Assembly (NCBI GenBank): GCA_003212335.1
Contig: QCQA01000005.1
Coordinates: 29,868 to 93,867, forward strand
Direction of reading: 5' to 3'
DNA from: SAR86 cluster bacterium AG-447-A08
GTDB taxonomy: Bacteria; Pseudomonadota; Gammaproteobacteria; Magnimaribacterales; Magnimaribacteraceae
Length of the DNA: 64,000 bases
The notes below the pieces were generated by a model. That model did not search any database. It was not told the DNA's origin and worked only from the letters and a program-made list of their open reading frames with translations. Within the stretch, counting starts at the first letter, position 1. Every line of letters starts with the position of its first letter. A program made the position numbers and the translations under genes. This document shows, piece by piece, positions 52,500 to 60,767 of this stretch.

Positions 52500-53213
52500 T
52501 TAACTTCCGAAATAAAGTTGTTCGCAGATATCCATATTATCTGACATTACCTCTCCAAGAAGCATTAGGCTATCGTAGTCTGCTGCCCAAGAAGCTGTTC
52601 CGGCAAAATAATCATCAAATAGCACTCCCATTGATTGAGCATCTCTTGTAATTGACCTTACCATCAGAGTTTCTATTTCATGCGTTCCACCTCCGATAGG
52701 TACAAAAACTCCATTGAAGAAATTTGGATGTCCTGCTGCTTGAATTGATGCCTCCAATTTTTCCAGACCTTCGGTAAATGCTTGAAGGTTTTCAGCTGGA
52801 ACTTTAATTCTTTGGACTCTCTCATACCCAGGCTCTAATCGAAATGGTGTTAAAGGCTTCCATGTAACGCCATACTTTAAATCTCTTAAGTTCTTAAATT
52901 GCCTTGGAGCCTGTTGTGGATCATACTTAGTTCCTCCAACAAGCGCTGAAGCCACATCTGGAAATGCACTCCATACCATCATTTGACCTTCATACTCATT
53001 ACCAGAATTAGTAACACAAACCCCTGCTCCAGTAGTTCCAGTAGCTTGAAAGGCTGAAGGGTTGTTCCTAAGAGTTTCAGTATACTTCCCAATATCTGCT
53101 GCTGCGATCATCAAAGTTGTGAAAGCGCCATCAGTAGTCTGAGGAGCATTTTCGCTATTAGCATATGCCGCTAAAGAAAATGCGGCAGCTATTATTAATA
53201 AAAATCTTTTCAT
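52500..53213 (-). CDS. Secreted hypothetical protein (237 aa)
   Basis: An unrecognised protein with a signal peptide (KRFLLIIAAAFSLAAYANS). The mature part seems to contain two related alpha-beta halves: 'FTTLMIAAADIGKYTETLRNNPSAF ... GQMMVWSAFPDVASAL' and 'YERVQRIKVPAENLQAFTEGLEKLEASIQAAG ... HEIETLMVRSITRDAQSMGVLFDDY'. This pattern recalls dimeric alpha-beta barrel (NIPSNAP or antibiotic-monooxygenase-like) repeats, but no catalytic residue can be assigned. Two cysteines (GVCVTN, DICEQ). It is monocistronic. Confidence 0.68.
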   Translation of the reverse strand: MKRFLLIIAAAFSLAAYANSENAPQTTDGAFTTLMIAAADIGKYTETLRNNPSAFQATGTTGAGVCVTNSGNEYEGQMMVWSAFPDVASALVGGTKYDPQQAPRQFKNLRDLKYGVTWKPLTPFRLEPGYERVQRIKVPAENLQAFTEGLEKLEASIQAAGHPNFFNGVFVPIGGGTHEIETLMVRSITRDAQSMGVLFDDYFAGTASWAADYDSLMLLGEVMSDNMDICEQLYFGS

Positions 53214-53303
53214 AATGATTCCTTAATTGTTATCTCTTTAGGGTACATCATCCAAATAGGAGTATTCAAGTTAATACTTTATTGTCAAAAAATATGTAGG
53301 TGG

Positions 53304-53753
53304 CTATAGGAAAGAACTTTCTAGTAAATCCTTGTAAGATTTTTTTAAAATTGGATGTATGTAATCTGGAGCAATCTCGGCTAATGGTTCTAAAACAAAC
53401 TTATATTTTTCAATATCAGAACTTGGAAGCTCTAAACCATTTCTATTGATTTGAAGGTCTCCATATAAAATTAGATCCAAATCTATGACTCGGTTTGACA
53501 TGCCTTTCTGAGTAAATGTTCTACCCATATCCTTCTCTATATTTTTGAGAAGTGTGCGCAACTCTTGAGGGTTTTTGTCTGTATCGAACTTACAAACACT
53601 GTTCAAGAAATCTTCTCCCTCAAAGCCTTCGGCCGAGGTTTTATAAATACTAGAATAAATGACATCAAAGAGAGAGTTTAGGGATTCTTTGACAAGAAGC
53701 ATGTTAGCTTCTGCATTTATATTAGTTCCTATACTAACAAAAACTGTCTGCAT
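53304..53753 (-). CDS. folK: FolK, HPPK
   Basis: The 149-residue 6-hydroxymethyl-dihydropterin pyrophosphokinase has 'VFVSIGTNINAEANMLLVKESL', 'KTSAEGFEGEDFLNSVCKF', 'LKNIEKDMGRTF' and 'RVIDLDLILYGDLQI', where the Asp residues bind the magnesium ions, and 'FVLEPLAEIAPDYIHP'. It activates the pterin for dihydropteroate synthase in folate synthesis. It overlaps the folB stop by one base; folB-folK is a common pair. Confidence 0.94.
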   Translation of the reverse strand: MQTVFVSIGTNINAEANMLLVKESLNSLFDVIYSSIYKTSAEGFEGEDFLNSVCKFDTDKNPQELRTLLKNIEKDMGRTFTQKGMSNRVIDLDLILYGDLQINRNGLELPSSDIEKYKFVLEPLAEIAPDYIHPILKKSYKDLLESSFL

Positions 53754-54100
53754 TAAGGTCTTACTATTGAGACACCGACAGAGTCAGAACCCCTCATTGC
53801 ACCTGGCTTGCTGACTTTAATTTTTACTTTTGACACAGGAAATTCTTTAAGAATAATTTTAGAAATCTTTTCTGCTAGAGTTTCTACTAGTTGAAATCTA
53901 GATTTTTGGATAAATGCAGTTACTCTCTTGCCAACAAGCTTATAGTTTAATGCGTCTTTTATATCATCAGATTTAGCTGCAGTTTTATTGTCAAAATCCA
54001 TTTCTATGTCTACAGAGATCAATTGCCTAACCTCTCTCTCCCATTGAAAGATTCCAATAACTGCCTCTACTTCTAGATTGTTTATGAATACTTTATCCAT
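53753..54100 (-). CDS. folB: FolB, dihydroneopterin aldolase
   Basis: The 115-residue tunnelling-fold enzyme has 'DKVFINNLEVEAVIGIFQWEREVRQLISVDIEMDFD', 'DALNYKLVGKRVTAFIQKSRFQLVETLAEKISKIIL' (the Glu of LVETLAE is the pterin anchor) and 'VKIKVSKPGAMRGSDSVGVSI', with Lys at the catalytic site. It cleaves dihydroneopterin. It overlaps the tsaD end by eight bases and folK by one. Confidence 0.95.
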   Translation of the reverse strand: MDKVFINNLEVEAVIGIFQWEREVRQLISVDIEMDFDNKTAAKSDDIKDALNYKLVGKRVTAFIQKSRFQLVETLAEKISKIILKEFPVSKVKIKVSKPGAMRGSDSVGVSIVRP

Positions 54101-55103
54101 GATCTAACTCCGAAAGTGGCCATCTAGGTTTAATCTTCAAATCATTATCCAATTCTTTCTTTCCTATGTAAAAACTGCCTGTATAGGCAATCATTGCCCC
54201 ATTATCGGTGCATCTTGAAATTGGAGGAAAAAAAATTCTTTTATCGCTCAAGCCCGTTACCAACTTTTCTCTTATATATTCGTTAGAAGCAACACCACCT
54301 CCAATAACTAATTCCTCAAGGCCTGTATCGATTAATGCTTTCTGGCACTTGCTAAGAAGTGTTTCTGCCACTGCAGCTTGGAAAGAAGCAGCTATATCCG
54401 CTTTTTGGCTTTCAGAAACTTTCTTTATTTTTTTTAATTCGTAAAAAACTGCTGTTTTTAGGCCGCTAAAACTAAAATCGAAATTATCTTTATCTGTCAT
54501 TGGTCTTGGGAAATTAAATGCAAAAGAATCTCCTTCCTTTGCCAACGCTTCTATTTTTGGCCCACCTGGATAGCCTAGGTCTAATATTTTCGCAACCTTG
54601 TCAAATGCTTCACCTACAGCATCATCTAGTGTTTGACCAATTATTTCATACTGCCCAAGGGCTTTAGCATGGATTAATAAACAATGACCTCCAGAAATTA
54701 GTAGAGTTAAGAAAGGGAAAGATGGAGGGGGGTTCTCTAAAAGGTTAATCAATAGATGAGCCTCCATATGATGAACGCCCACAGAAGGCTTATTGAGAGC
54801 TAATGCTAGTGATTTAGCTGTTGAGGCACCTACCAAAAGTGGGCCACGTAATCCAGGTCCCGCAGTGTATGCGATACCGTCTATATCTTCCAAGGCTAGT
54901 CCAGACTCTTTCATAGTCAGACGTAAGAGGGGTATGATTTTTTTTAAATGGTCCCTTGAAGCAATTTCTGGAACAACTCCTCCATATTCAGCATGTTTTG
55001 AGGCTTGACTATATAGTTGCTCAGAAACGATAGAATTATCCTCAGTATCGAAAATAGCTATACCTGTTTCGTCGCAAGACGTTTCTATTCCTAAAACTTT
55101 CAT
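54093..55103 (-). CDS. tsaD: TsaD, tRNA t6A37 threonylcarbamoyltransferase
   Basis: About 336 residues; ASKHA-fold protein with 'KVLGIETSCDETGIAIF', 'VPEIASRDHLKKIIPL', metal ligands 'GVHHMEAHL' and 'TDNGAMIAYTG', and 'LLISGGHCLL', 'VGEAFDKVAKILDLGYPGGP'. With TsaB, TsaE and TsaC product it makes the t6A modification of ANN-decoding tRNAs. I chose ATG 55103; the 18-residue upstream extension to 55157 is not family-like and enters the rpsU promoter area. Confidence 0.97.
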   Translation of the reverse strand: MKVLGIETSCDETGIAIFDTEDNSIVSEQLYSQASKHAEYGGVVPEIASRDHLKKIIPLLRLTMKESGLALEDIDGIAYTAGPGLRGPLLVGASTAKSLALALNKPSVGVHHMEAHLLINLLENPPPSFPFLTLLISGGHCLLIHAKALGQYEIIGQTLDDAVGEAFDKVAKILDLGYPGGPKIEALAKEGDSFAFNFPRPMTDKDNFDFSFSGLKTAVFYELKKIKKVSESQKADIAASFQAAVAETLLSKCQKALIDTGLEELVIGGGVASNEYIREKLVTGLSDKRIFFPPISRCTDNGAMIAYTGSFYIGKKELDNDLKIKPRWPLSELDHG

Positions 55104-55150
55104 GACTTTAAAGTAGGCTATTCTCGTCGAAAATAAAAAAAAAGAAACAC

Positions 55151-55186
55151 TTTCCAAATTAAAAATGGTTCTATAGAATTGCGCCC
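55151..55186 (+). promoter_or_regulatory. rpsU promoter with GC-rich discriminator
   Basis: TTTCCA (55151-55156) and TAGAAT within TATAGAAT (55172-55179) are spaced 17 bases, followed directly by TGCGCCC (55180-55186). The leader is about 17 bases with AAGAG as a weak Shine-Dalgarno before the ATG at 55203. The -10/discriminator block is nearly identical to that of rpoZ (TAGAATGCCGCCCTC). Confidence 0.6.
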
Positions 55187-55202
55187 TCTTAAGAGATTAT
55201 TT

Positions 55203-55418
55203 ATGCCATCGATTAAAATAAGACCAAATGAATCTTTTGACGTAGGGCTCAGGAAGTTCAAACGAGCCTGTGAAAAAGCGGGGATCATACCTGAAGTTAG
55301 AAAAAGAGAATTCTATGAAAAACCAACTTCAGTTTTAAAAAGAAAAAAGGCCGCAGCTGTCAAAAGAGAACAAAAAAATCAAAGAAAAAATAGACTAGGA
55401 AGACCTCCTAGATTCTAA
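55203..55418 (+). CDS. rpsU: Ribosomal protein bS21
   Basis: The 71-residue basic protein matches bS21 closely: '[27 protein letters not shown]' and a Lys/Arg-rich tail '[24 protein letters not shown]'. It sits at the 30S platform and aids mRNA binding. The ATG at 55203 gives the standard length; an in-frame ATG at 55179 overlaps the promoter. In most gammaproteobacteria rpsU heads an rpsU-dnaG-rpoD operon; here it is with a YqeY gene, far from dnaG-rpoD. Confidence 0.97.
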   Translation: MPSIKIRPNESFDVGLRKFKRACEKAGIIPEVRKREFYEKPTSVLKRKKAAAVKREQKNQRKNRLGRPPRF

Positions 55419-55429
55419 TCATCAGCCAA

Positions 55430-55882
55430 ATGGCAAGTCCGATCAGACATCTCATCGAAGAGGCAGTCAAGACCTCTATGAGAGATAGAAACAAAGAGAG
55501 AACATCTACTCTTAGAATGGCCTTGTCAGAATTAAAAAAAGAAGAAATTGACAAGAGAATAGAACTGTCTGATGAGGACACCATCAAGATCCTGCAGAGG
55601 ATGATAAAACAACGAAAAGAGTCTATGTCTCAATTCAGAGATGCTGGTAGAGATGAACTAGCCGAAAAAGAAGAGTTTGAGATTTTGATACTTGAAGATT
55701 TTCTTCCGGAACAAATGAGCGAAGAAGAAATAGAGATCTTAGTGACCGAGACAATTTCGGAAACTGCAGCAAAGGAACCACAAGACATGGGGAAAGTGAT
55801 GGGCTCTCTGAAGTCTAAAATTAAAGGCAATGCAGATATGGGTCTTGTGAGCAAGATCGTGAAAGAAAAACTTCTAAGTTAA
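55430..55882 (+). CDS. GatB/YqeY-domain protein
   Basis: The 150-residue all-helical YqeY protein has 'IRHLIEEAVKTSMRDRNKERTSTLRMALSELKKEEID', 'ILQRMIKQRKESMSQFRDAGRDELAEKEEFEILILEDFLPEQMSEEEI' and 'DMGKVMGSLKSKIKGNADMGLVSKIVKEKL'. The domain is also found in GatB, where it contacts tRNA; the stand-alone protein has no proven role. It follows rpsU by 11 bases, a pairing common in proteobacteria. A weak CTCAC/GTGAG hairpin at 55911-55924 lies beyond its end. Confidence 0.94.
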   Translation: MASPIRHLIEEAVKTSMRDRNKERTSTLRMALSELKKEEIDKRIELSDEDTIKILQRMIKQRKESMSQFRDAGRDELAEKEEFEILILEDFLPEQMSEEEIEILVTETISETAAKEPQDMGKVMGSLKSKIKGNADMGLVSKIVKEKLLS

Positions 55883-55942
55883 TAAGCATCAAATAGATTG
55901 ATTGCCATTACTCACACTAGTGAGCTTTGGATTAATCTGAGC

Positions 55943-56545
55943 CTAACCCTCTTTTAGTCTCTCCTCTGCAGCTTTTATTGCAGCATACGTGGCTTGATCT
56001 ATCTCAATATTTAGTAAATCTCCATCTGAAATCTTTGATAAATTAGTGGCATTGAGTGTTTCAGGAATTAGATATACCGAAAAGGAACCTTCTTGCTTTT
56101 CAGCAACAGTAAGACTTGCACCGTTAATAGCAACGTATCCTTTATGGAGAATATAACTGCTCCACTCTTTTGGACACTCAACTACTAACTCTACTTCGTC
56201 AATTTTCCTAATAAGTCTTGAAGGTGCTCTACAAGAAATATGCCCTGATAAGATATGGCCGCCAACTTCATCACCGAATTTTAAAGATCTTTCAAGATTT
56301 ACTTGTGAGTCTACAGATATAAACTCTAAATTTGTAATTCTTAGAGTTTCAGGTATTACGTCAAAAGAAATAGTTTCTTTAGTGAACTCAACAACAGTCA
56401 AACACACACCATTAACAGATATACTCGCTCCTATCTCTAAATCTTTAAGAAATGGCTCAGCTGTGTGAACTATGAGTCTAACACCAGCCTTTGTCTCTTC
56501 TTTATCTGTAACCGTACCCAGTTCTTGAACTATTCCTGTGAACAT
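55943..56545 (-). CDS. ribE: RibE, riboflavin synthase alpha chain
   Basis: The 200-residue enzyme has two tandem lumazine-binding barrels, each with the motif 'GASISVNGVCLTVVEF' (first) and 'HKGYVAINGASLTVAEK' (second), plus 'MFTGIVQELGTV' at the start and 'FGDEVGGHILSGHISC'. It dismutates two 6,7-dimethyl-8-ribityllumazine molecules into riboflavin. It follows pyrE by one base, an unusual pairing. I see no FMN riboswitch nearby. Confidence 0.97.
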   Translation of the reverse strand: MFTGIVQELGTVTDKEETKAGVRLIVHTAEPFLKDLEIGASISVNGVCLTVVEFTKETISFDVIPETLRITNLEFISVDSQVNLERSLKFGDEVGGHILSGHISCRAPSRLIRKIDEVELVVECPKEWSSYILHKGYVAINGASLTVAEKQEGSFSVYLIPETLNATNLSKISDGDLLNIEIDQATYAAIKAAEERLKEG

Positions 56546-56546
56546 C

Positions 56547-57176
56547 TTAAAGGTTTGAAAGGTAATTTCTTATTACTTTAGCTTCATCTTTACGCCCAGA
56601 TAGATCAAAAAAATCAATAAGTTGAGATATTCTGGCAATAGAAGTAATTTCGAGATCAAACTCTTTAGAGATTTTGTCCCGCGCCGTTATCTGATCAAAT
56701 ATCTCTTCTCTATCTAATGCAACCATGCATCCTGTTATTTTCCCTCCAGCATTAGATATTATTTCCATTGATTGCTTGAGAGCAGTTCCTGCAGTTAGGA
56801 CATCATCTAAGATAAGAACTTTCTTATCTTTGACTTCTCCAACGATATTACCTCCCTCTCCATGAGACTTTTCTTCTTTTCTATCAAAAGCAAATGGAAT
56901 TGGTCTTGAAGTCTTCATGCTCAAAGAAGTAGAAACAGCCGCTGCCAAAGGTATGCCTTTATAAGCAGGACCGAAGATAACGTCAAACTCAAATTCACCA
57001 TTAAGAATTATTTCAGAGTAAAGAGCTGCCAGACCCTCAATGTATCCCTCGCTGAAGAAAGACCCAATATTAAAAAAATAAGGACTCTTTTTACCAGATT
57101 TAAGGGTGAAATCTCCCAATAGCAGAGCATTAGACTTAAGAGCTAACTCAAAGAATGTTGTATCTACTTTTGACAT
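56547..57176 (-). CDS. pyrE: PyrE, orotate phosphoribosyltransferase
   Basis: The 209-residue type I phosphoribosyltransferase has 'LLLGDFTLKSGKKSPYFFNIGSF', 'VIFGPAYKGIPLAAAVS', 'FDRKEEKSHGEGGNIVGEV' (flexible catalytic loop) and the PRPP motif 'VLILDDVLTAGTALKQSMEII'. It converts orotate to OMP in pyrimidine synthesis. It is the first gene of the pyrE-ribE unit and divergent from gmk, a common arrangement near rpoZ-spoT. No pyrE attenuator hairpin is evident in the 59-base gap. Confidence 0.97.
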   Translation of the reverse strand: MSKVDTTFFELALKSNALLLGDFTLKSGKKSPYFFNIGSFFSEGYIEGLAALYSEIILNGEFEFDVIFGPAYKGIPLAAAVSTSLSMKTSRPIPFAFDRKEEKSHGEGGNIVGEVKDKKVLILDDVLTAGTALKQSMEIISNAGGKITGCMVALDREEIFDQITARDKISKEFDLEITSIARISQLIDFFDLSGRKDEAKVIRNYLSNL

Positions 57177-57235
57177 AAAATTTAAAAACTTAAATATTTT
57201 AAAGGTATTTCACCTACAATAAACTTTTTTTAGTT

Positions 57236-57850
57236 ATGGGCAAATTATTTGTTATATCTGCTCCGTCTGGTACGGGCAAAACTTCTCTAATACGGGCTAT
57301 CCTTGAGGATTCTGAGGTTAGAAATACAAGTCTGGGCATTTCTTGTACAACCCGAGAGCCTAGGGCTCAAGAAGAAGACGGTATTTCCTATTTTTTTGTA
57401 ACGACTGAGAGATTCAACGAAAAAATTAGAAATGATGAGTTTCTTGAATATGCCGAAGTGTTTGGGAATTTATATGGCACTCCTAAAGACTGGGTCTTAG
57501 CTAGGCTTGCTAAAGGAGAAAATGTTTTACTTGAGTTAGACATTCAGGGGGCTTTGCAAGTAAAAGAAGCTTTTCAAGAAACACAAACTATTTTTATCAT
57601 CCCTCCTTCTTATGACGATCTTGAGAAAAGACTTAAATTAAGAGATCAAGATTCAACAGATGAAATCAATAGACGACTAAAAGAGGCTAAGAAAGAAGTA
57701 GGAATAGGCAAAACTTTTGATCAAATAGTAGTTAATAATGACTTTGATCAGGCATTGGACGACTTGAGAAGCTTCATTAGTTATGGAAAAGAGCAGAGTC
57801 AAGAAAGAAAAGATTTAGTAAAAAAATCTTTAAATCTATTACTGGATTGA
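57236..57850 (+). CDS. gmk: Guanylate kinase
   Basis: The 204-residue enzyme has the P-loop 'VISAPSGTGKTSLIRAIL' (residues 5-22), 'GISCTTREPRAQEEDGISYFFV' (GMP-binding, the SxTTRxPR motif), 'EFLEYAEVFGNLYGTP' and 'LLELDIQGALQVK'. It phosphorylates GMP to GDP, the precursor of GTP and (p)ppGpp. It heads the gmk-rpoZ-spoT-ridA-recG block. A TACAAT -10-like box lies about 25 bases before its start. Confidence 0.97.
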   Translation: MGKLFVISAPSGTGKTSLIRAILEDSEVRNTSLGISCTTREPRAQEEDGISYFFVTTERFNEKIRNDEFLEYAEVFGNLYGTPKDWVLARLAKGENVLLELDIQGALQVKEAFQETQTIFIIPPSYDDLEKRLKLRDQDSTDEINRRLKEAKKEVGIGKTFDQIVVNNDFDQALDDLRSFISYGKEQSQERKDLVKKSLNLLLD

Positions 57851-57865
57851 ACAAAGACTTTGCTT

Positions 57866-57880
57866 TAGAATGCCGCCCTC
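57866..57880 (+). promoter_or_regulatory. rpoZ promoter -10 and GC-rich discriminator
   Basis: TAGAAT (57866-57871) is followed directly by GCCGCCCTC in the 50-base gap between gmk and rpoZ. The stretch matches the rpsU promoter (TAGAATTGCGCCCTC) almost base for base. No convincing -35 is visible. The leader of about 20 bases before the rpoZ ATG has a weak CGGATAG Shine-Dalgarno. Confidence 0.5.
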
Positions 57881-57900
57881 ACAGATAAAACGGATAGATA

Positions 57901-58173
57901 ATGGCTAGAATCACAGTAGAAGATGCTTTAGAAAAAGTTTCCACCAGGTACGAGTTAATAATACTCGCTGCAAAAAGAGCAAGACAACTTGCTACAGGTG
58001 GCAGGCGTCCTACCTTAGAGTGGGAAGATGACAAGCCAACTGTAATGGCTCTTAGAGAAATAGAAGCCGGAACAGTAACAACAGATAATATTAACGAATT
58101 AAAAGTTGATATTGCTGATCTTGAACAAGAGTTTTCAGAAGAACTCTCTGCTGAAGATCTGCCTCAGTCTTAA
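57901..58173 (+). CDS. rpoZ: RNA polymerase omega subunit
   Basis: The 90-residue protein has the omega signature '[33 protein letters not shown]' and '[15 protein letters not shown]'. It folds around the beta' C-terminus, helps assemble RNA polymerase and forms part of ppGpp site 1 in E. coli. It lies between gmk and spoT, linking GDP supply, the ppGpp target and the ppGpp enzyme. The tail is acidic ('[16 protein letters not shown]'). Confidence 0.97.
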   Translation: MARITVEDALEKVSTRYELIILAAKRARQLATGGRRPTLEWEDDKPTVMALREIEAGTVTTDNINELKVDIADLEQEFSEELSAEDLPQS

Positions 58174-58206
58174 CTTACTCAAAAAAAATAGCAATAAGCT
58201 CTAAAA

Positions 58207-58227
58207 ACAGAGATACTTTGTCTCTGT
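58207..58227 (+). other. Hairpin between rpoZ and spoT
   Basis: ACAGAGA / TCTCTGT makes a perfect 7-bp stem with a 7-base loop TACTTTG, 13 bases before the spoT ATG. No T-run follows, so it is a poor terminator. Its nearness to the spoT start suggests an effect on translation or RNA processing. No Shine-Dalgarno is visible between it and the ATG. Confidence 0.4.
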
Positions 58228-58240
58228 AAATAATATTGTT

Positions 58241-60385
58241 ATGGAATCAATTGGAGCCTTATCTAAGAAACTTTCGGATTATTTAGATCCTAAGAAAGTT
58301 AAGCAAGTGAATAAAGCATATAACTTTGCTTGCGAGGCTCATTCAGGCCAATTTAGATCAAGTGGTGATCCGTATGTTACCCACCCTATTGCAGTGGCAT
58401 CGATACTCAGCTCTTTTAGAATGGACGAAGACAGCTTATCGGCTGCCATGCTTCACGATGTAATTGAAGATACTGGTATACCAAAAAGTGTAATAGAAGA
58501 AAATTTCAACAAAGAAGTTGCGGAATTAGTAGACGGTGTCAGTAAATTAGACAAGTTATCTATTTCTAGTAGAAATGAGGCGGAGGCAGAGAATCTCCAA
58601 AAAATGGTCTTGGCTATGTCAAAAGACATAAGGGTTATCGTAGTTAAGCTAGCTGATAGGCTGCATAATATGAGAACTCTTCTGTATTTAAGTAGAGAAA
58701 AACAACTCAAAATAGCTAAAGAAACTCTAGAAATATATGCCCCTATTGCTCATAGGATAGGAATGAATAATGTCTATCGTGAATTAGAAGATTTAGCTTT
58801 CAAAGTTATTTATCCAACTAGGTATGAAAGACTGACGGCTGCTGTTAAAAAAAATAGAGGTGGGCAAAAAAGAACTCTTAATAGAATTCAAAAAGAGCTA
58901 AGTAAAAAACTTTTAGATCAAGGGATACCAGCTTTAGTGGAAGGAAGAGAAAAGCATGTCTACAGTATTTATCGAAAAATGAAACAAAGACAAAGATCGT
59001 TTGAAGAAATAATGGATGTTTATGCGATCAAGATAATAGTTGATACTCCCGAAAACTGTTATAGAACATTAGGACATATACACAGCCTATATAAACCAGT
59101 TGAAGGAAGGTTTAAAGACTATATTGCAATTCCTAAATCAAATGGTTATCAATCTCTTCATACGGGTGTGGTTGGCTTGAAAGGATTTCCTGTTGAGGTG
59201 CAAATCAAAACCCAAGAAATGAATGATATGGCTGAAAATGGTATAGCCTCTCATTGGTTATACAAATCCGGTAATCAGTCAGATACCAGCCCACAAATAC
59301 GAGCAAGAAGATGGGTCGCAGGACTACTTGAAATGAGAGACAACTATGAATCCACTGAAGAATTTATTGAATCTGTAAAAACGGATATTTTTCCTGATGA
59401 GATATATGTCTTTACACCTCAAGGTAAAATAATAGAAATGTCAGGTGGATCAACTGCGATTGACTTTGCTTACGCTGTGCACACAGATATTGGTCATCAT
59501 TGCAGAGCATGCAGAATTAATAGGAGACTTGCACCTTTAAGTGTTCCGCTTGAAAGTGGACAAACTGTAGAAATACTTACTGAAAAAGTTCCTCAAACTT
59601 CGCCTGCTTGGCTAAACTTTGCCGTAACGCCTCGGGCAAGAAATAGTATTCGTCATTATTTAAGCAATCTTAAAACTTCAGAAGCAAGAAAATTTGGAAA
59701 GAAATTACTAGATCAATCTCTAGCTAACATGGGCATTAAACTCAGAGATATAGAGAAAACAGACCTGAGAAAAGTTTTAAATAATATAGGCGTAAGAAGC
59801 TTAAATAGATTACTGGAAGAAATTGGCCTCGGTTTAAGAGTAGGAAATATCGTGGCTCAACAAATAACAGGATTCTTAAAAGGAAATCATAAAGTAGAAG
59901 AAAAGGATGTGGTCCCTTTAGAGATAACAGGATCTGAAGGTCTAATTGTCAATTATGCTGTTTGCTGTAAGCCAATACCGGGGGATTCTGTAATTGGCCA
60001 CTTTACTGCTGAAAGAGGATTAGTTGTACATCAAGAAAGGTGTAAAAATATTCTTTCGGTTAGAGAAGATCCTCAACAATGCTTTCCTGTAAATTGGGGT
60101 GAGCCTTCTGGTCGCTCATTTAATGCACAGATAAAAGTTGTTGGAAGAGATGAACCAGGCCTGCTTGCTAACTTGGCATCAGTAATAACAAGCCAAGAAA
60201 CAAATATTGCTTCTATTCAGACTACTGAGATAAACACTGGCATGCATGAATTTGTCTTAGACCTAGAAGTATCTGATAGACTTCACTTATCTAAGATACT
60301 TAGAAAAATTAGAACACTAAATAATATAGTCTCGGTCTCTCGCATTCATGATTGGGAGATGAGACAAGCCACTGCATTACATTAA
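58241..60385 (+). CDS. spoT: SpoT/Rel-type (p)ppGpp synthetase-hydrolase
   Basis: The 714-residue protein has an intact HD hydrolase ('HSGQFRSSGDPYVTHPIAVASIL', 'AAMLHDVIEDTG', 'KLADRLHNMRTL'), a synthetase-fold domain ('GREKHVYSIYRKM', 'GRFKDYIAIPKSNGYQSLHT', 'VEVQIKTQEMNDMAENGIASHW'), a TGS domain ('DEIYVFTPQGKIIEMSGGSTAIDFAYAVH'), a conserved-Cys region ('YAVCCKPIPGDSV') and a C-terminal ACT domain. The RFKD motif is of the SpoT/bifunctional type rather than RelA. It sets ppGpp levels. No relA is in the window, so whether it is the only Rel enzyme is unknown. Confidence 0.97.
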   Translation: MESIGALSKKLSDYLDPKKVKQVNKAYNFACEAHSGQFRSSGDPYVTHPIAVASILSSFRMDEDSLSAAMLHDVIEDTGIPKSVIEENFNKEVAELVDGVSKLDKLSISSRNEAEAENLQKMVLAMSKDIRVIVVKLADRLHNMRTLLYLSREKQLKIAKETLEIYAPIAHRIGMNNVYRELEDLAFKVIYPTRYERLTAAVKKNRGGQKRTLNRIQKELSKKLLDQGIPALVEGREKHVYSIYRKMKQRQRSFEEIMDVYAIKIIVDTPENCYRTLGHIHSLYKPVEGRFKDYIAIPKSNGYQSLHTGVVGLKGFPVEVQIKTQEMNDMAENGIASHWLYKSGNQSDTSPQIRARRWVAGLLEMRDNYESTEEFIESVKTDIFPDEIYVFTPQGKIIEMSGGSTAIDFAYAVHTDIGHHCRACRINRRLAPLSVPLESGQTVEILTEKVPQTSPAWLNFAVTPRARNSIRHYLSNLKTSEARKFGKKLLDQSLANMGIKLRDIEKTDLRKVLNNIGVRSLNRLLEEIGLGLRVGNIVAQQITGFLKGNHKVEEKDVVPLEITGSEGLIVNYAVCCKPIPGDSVIGHFTAERGLVVHQERCKNILSVREDPQQCFPVNWGEPSGRSFNAQIKVVGRDEPGLLANLASVITSQETNIASIQTTEINTGMHEFVLDLEVSDRLHLSKILRKIRTLNNIVSVSRIHDWEMRQATALH

Positions 60386-60386
60386 A

Positions 60387-60767
60387 ATGAAAAAAGAAAT
60401 TAAAACCGCTAACGCTCCTGAGGCAATTGGTCCTTATTCTCAAGGCATAGAGACTGAAAATTTAATTTTTCTTTCTGGACAGATCCCCCTTGATCCAAAA
60501 AGTATGCAGCTAGTTGAAGGACAAGAAAATCAGATACGACAAGTTTTTAAGAATATTGATGCACTTTGTAAAGAAGCTGGTCTTAGTTTAAATCATGTAG
60601 TAAAACTCAATGTGTCTCTTCAAGACCTTGCCCTCTTTCAATCAGTAAATGAAATTATGAAAGAGCTTTTTGTAGAACCATATCCTGCTAGAGCTGCTCT
60701 TCAGGTGGCAAGACTTCCACTAGATTCATCAATTGAGGTTGAGGCTATTTTGTCTAAAACTATTTAG
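60387..60767 (+). CDS. ridA: RidA, enamine/imine deaminase
   Basis: The 126-residue YjgF-family protein has 'KTANAPEAIGPYSQGIETENLIFLSGQIPLDP', 'QIRQVFKNIDALCKEAGLSLNHVVKLNVSL' and 'YPARAALQVARLPLDSSIEVEAIL', whose Arg (PARAAL) is the catalytic one. It hydrolyses reactive 2-aminoacrylate-type intermediates made by PLP enzymes. It starts one base after the spoT stop and abuts recG; the spoT-ridA-recG order is common. Confidence 0.96.
   Translation: MKKEIKTANAPEAIGPYSQGIETENLIFLSGQIPLDPKSMQLVEGQENQIRQVFKNIDALCKEAGLSLNHVVKLNVSLQDLALFQSVNEIMKELFVEPYPARAALQVARLPLDSSIEVEAILSKTI

Noticed and set aside
55911..55924. CTCAC/GTGAG hairpin as terminator for yqeY and ribE
   Set aside because: The stem is only five bases with no T-run, so I do not list it as a terminator.
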